From: an uncultured Selenomonadaceae bacterium
GTDB taxonomy: Bacteria; Bacillota; Negativicutes; Selenomonadales; Selenomonadaceae
Assembly: GCA_905234705.1 (NCBI GenBank)
Contig: CAJOIB010000005.1
Location: forward strand, 1 to 56,784
DNA: 56,784 nucleotides
Direction: 5' to 3'
Position numbers and translations under genes: made by a program. The notes under the pieces were generated by a model that made no database searches, had not been told where the DNA came from, and was given only the letters and a program-made list of their open reading frames with translations. This document shows positions 55,042 to 56,784 of this stretch, in pieces; positions within the stretch are counted from its first letter, which is position 1; the number at the start of each line of letters is the position of its first letter.

Positions 55042-56784
55042 TTATTTTTTAACAATAGTTTTAATGTAGAGTTCGCGCAGTTGTTTATCGTCAACTTCGG
55101 AAGGCGCGTGGCTCATTGGGTCGATAGCGCTTTGAGTTTTCGGGAATGCAATTACGTCGCGAATGGATTTTCTTTGCGCCATGAGCATAACAAGCCTATC
55201 AAGCCCAAATGCAATACCACCGTGCGGCGGCGTGCCATATTCAAACGCGTCCATTAAGAAACCAAATTTCGCGCGCGCCTCTTCCTGCGAAAGTCCAATA
55301 GCCTCAAAAACTTTTTCCTGCAAATCGCTCTGATAAATTCTCAAACTACCGCCGCCAACTTCAACGCCATTCAAAACTATATCGTACGCATTAGCCTTAA
55401 CTTTTTCCGGCGCAGTCAATAAAAATTCAATATCTTCTTCACGCGGCGAAGTGAACGGGTGATGCATTGCCTTCCAACGTTTATCTTCCTCAACGTATTC
55501 AAACATCGGAAAATCGACAACCCACAGGAAACAAAGTTTATTTGCGTCAATCAAATTGCGACGGCGCGCCATTTCCAATCTAAGCTCGCCTAACGCCTGC
55601 GCGACAACCGAAGGCTTATCGCCAACAACCAACAGCAAGTCACCAGTCTTAGCGCCGGTGGCTTTTTTAATTTGCTCAAAAGTTTCGTCGCTGTAAAATT
55701 TCTTGAACGGCGATTTGATACCTTCAGCGCTGTATTGAATCCAAGCCATACCCTTTGCGCCGTAAATCTTGCAGTATTCGACAAGTTCATCAAGTTCGCG
55801 GCGCGGGATGTCAGCATAACCTTCAACGTTGATAACTTTAACCTGCCCGCCATTTTCCAAAACGCTGTTGAAAACTTTGAAAGTCGAGCCTTTGACGTAA
55901 TCGGAAATGTCCTGCAGTTCCATACCAAAACGCAAATCCGGCTTGTCACTGCCAAAACGATTCATAGCTTCGTCCCAGCTCATTCTCAAAAATGGCGTCT
56001 CAATTTTCACGTCAAGCGTCGATTCAAAAATTTTCTTAATCAAGCCTTCCATGAGCGTCAAAATATTTTCTTGGTTTAAAAATGAAGTTTCAATATCCAG
56101 TTGTGTAAACTCGGGCTGGCGGTCGGCGCGTAAATCTTCATCGCGGAAACAGCGCACTATCTGAAAATATTTTTCAAAGCCGGAAACCATTAACAGCTGT
56201 TTGAAAATCTGCGGCGATTGCGGCAATGCGTAAAATTGCCCAGGATTTAAGCGGCTCGGTACAAGAAAATCACGCGCGCCTTCCGGAGTCGAACGACAAA
56301 GCATCGGCGTTTCAATTTCCAAAAATCCATTTTCATCAAGATAATCGCGCATTATTTTAGTTACGCGGTGGCGGAGCATAATATTCTGCTGCATTTCCGG
56401 ACGGCGCAAATCCAAATAGCGATAGCGCAGTCTAACATTTTCGTCAACATCAACGCCATCTTGAATATAAAACGGCGGCGTCTTTGCCTTGTTCAAAATC
56501 CTAAGCTCATTAACGACAATTTCAATTTCGCCGGTATCCATTTTCGGATTAACGGTATCAGCACTGCGCGCCCGAACTTTGCCGCGAACGCCGATAACAA
56601 ATTCGTTGCGCAAAGTTTCAGCCTTTGAAAAAGTGTCGCCCATTTCCGCCGCGTCAAAAACTATCTGCACAATGCCGCTGCGGTCTCTCATATCCACAAA
56701 AATTAAGCCGCCGTGGTCGCGCCTGCGCGATACCCAACCAGCCAGCTGTACTGTTTTACCTTCATCAACTTTGCGGAGCTCACC
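55042..56784 (-). CDS. aspS: Aspartyl-tRNA synthetase, N-terminus beyond window edge
   Basis: Frame open to window end (GELRKVDEGKTVQLAGWVSRRRDHGGLIFVDMRDRSG); RYLDLRRPEMQQNIMLRHRV, FRDEDLRADRQPEFTQLD, GIAFGLDRLVMLM. Confidence 0.96.
   Translation of the reverse strand, partial: GELRKVDEGKTVQLAGWVSRRRDHGGLIFVDMRDRSGIVQIVFDAAEMGDTFSKAETLRNEFVIGVRGKVRARSADTVNPKMDTGEIEIVVNELRILNKAKTPPFYIQDGVDVDENVRLRYRYLDLRRPEMQQNIMLRHRVTKIMRDYLDENGFLEIETPMLCRSTPEGARDFLVPSRLNPGQFYALPQSPQIFKQLLMVSGFEKYFQIVRCFRDEDLRADRQPEFTQLDIETSFLNQENILTLMEGLIKKIFESTLDVKIETPFLRMSWDEAMNRFGSDKPDLRFGMELQDISDYVKGSTFKVFNSVLENGGQVKVINVEGYADIPRRELDELVEYCKIYGAKGMAWIQYSAEGIKSPFKKFYSDETFEQIKKATGAKTGDLLLVVGDKPSVVAQALGELRLEMARRRNLIDANKLCFLWVVDFPMFEYVEEDKRWKAMHHPFTSPREEDIEFLLTAPEKVKANAYDIVLNGVEVGGGSLRIYQSDLQEKVFEAIGLSQEEARAKFGFLMDAFEYGTPPHGGIAFGLDRLVMLMAQRKSIRDVIAFPKTQSAIDPMSHAPSEVDDKQLRELYIKTIVKK

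Noticed and set aside
56697-56784. Apparent frameshift near the N-terminal end of aspS
   Set aside because: On re-reading the reverse complement (cagctggctggttgggtatcgcgcagg) the frame is continuous (QLAGWVSRRRDHGG) to the window edge; my first reading dropped two bases.
1-56784. tRNA or rRNA genes
   Set aside because: No cloverleaf or rRNA-like segments recognised in intergenic regions by eye; a covariance search was not possible.

Overview
The window looks like one contiguous bacterial chromosome segment, probably Negativicutes-type Firmicutes (inferred from gene content, not from any search). It holds about 50 genes. These include a succinate/propionate module (succinate CoA-transferase, methylmalonyl-CoA epimerase, methylmalonyl-CoA decarboxylase subunits), tilS-hpt-ftsH, nucleotide-sugar genes, birA/bioY/bioD, ribD, a flagellin, a SufB/SufC-like pair, a glycosyltransferase cluster with a sirtuin, pfkA, murA, a SpoIVB-like protein, korABCD, two tandem diguanylate cyclases, clpB, an MCP, a Ca2+ P-type ATPase with two TerD proteins, pilO, rpsF-ssb-rpsR, a giant GIY-YIG/helicase/methylase restriction-modification protein, a PIN-type toxin-antitoxin pair, a membrane MutS-like ATPase, and aspS (truncated by the window edge). 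The strongest unexplained signals are: (1) an octamer, TCGCGCAG/CTGCGCGA, seen about 65 times by eye on both strands and in all coding frames, with single-base variants nearly absent, giving the density of a DNA-uptake or other genome-wide signal; (2) five copies of a ~105-165 bp intergenic element with a conserved hairpin architecture whose stem arms covary; (3) two intergenic telomere-like G-rich/C-rich blocks; (4) several otherwise conserved genes (mmdA twice, korA, flagellin twice, bioY) disrupted by small lesions, all frameshifts having the same +1 sense; (5) an in-frame 15-bp tandem repeat in the putative recognition region of the restriction-modification protein.
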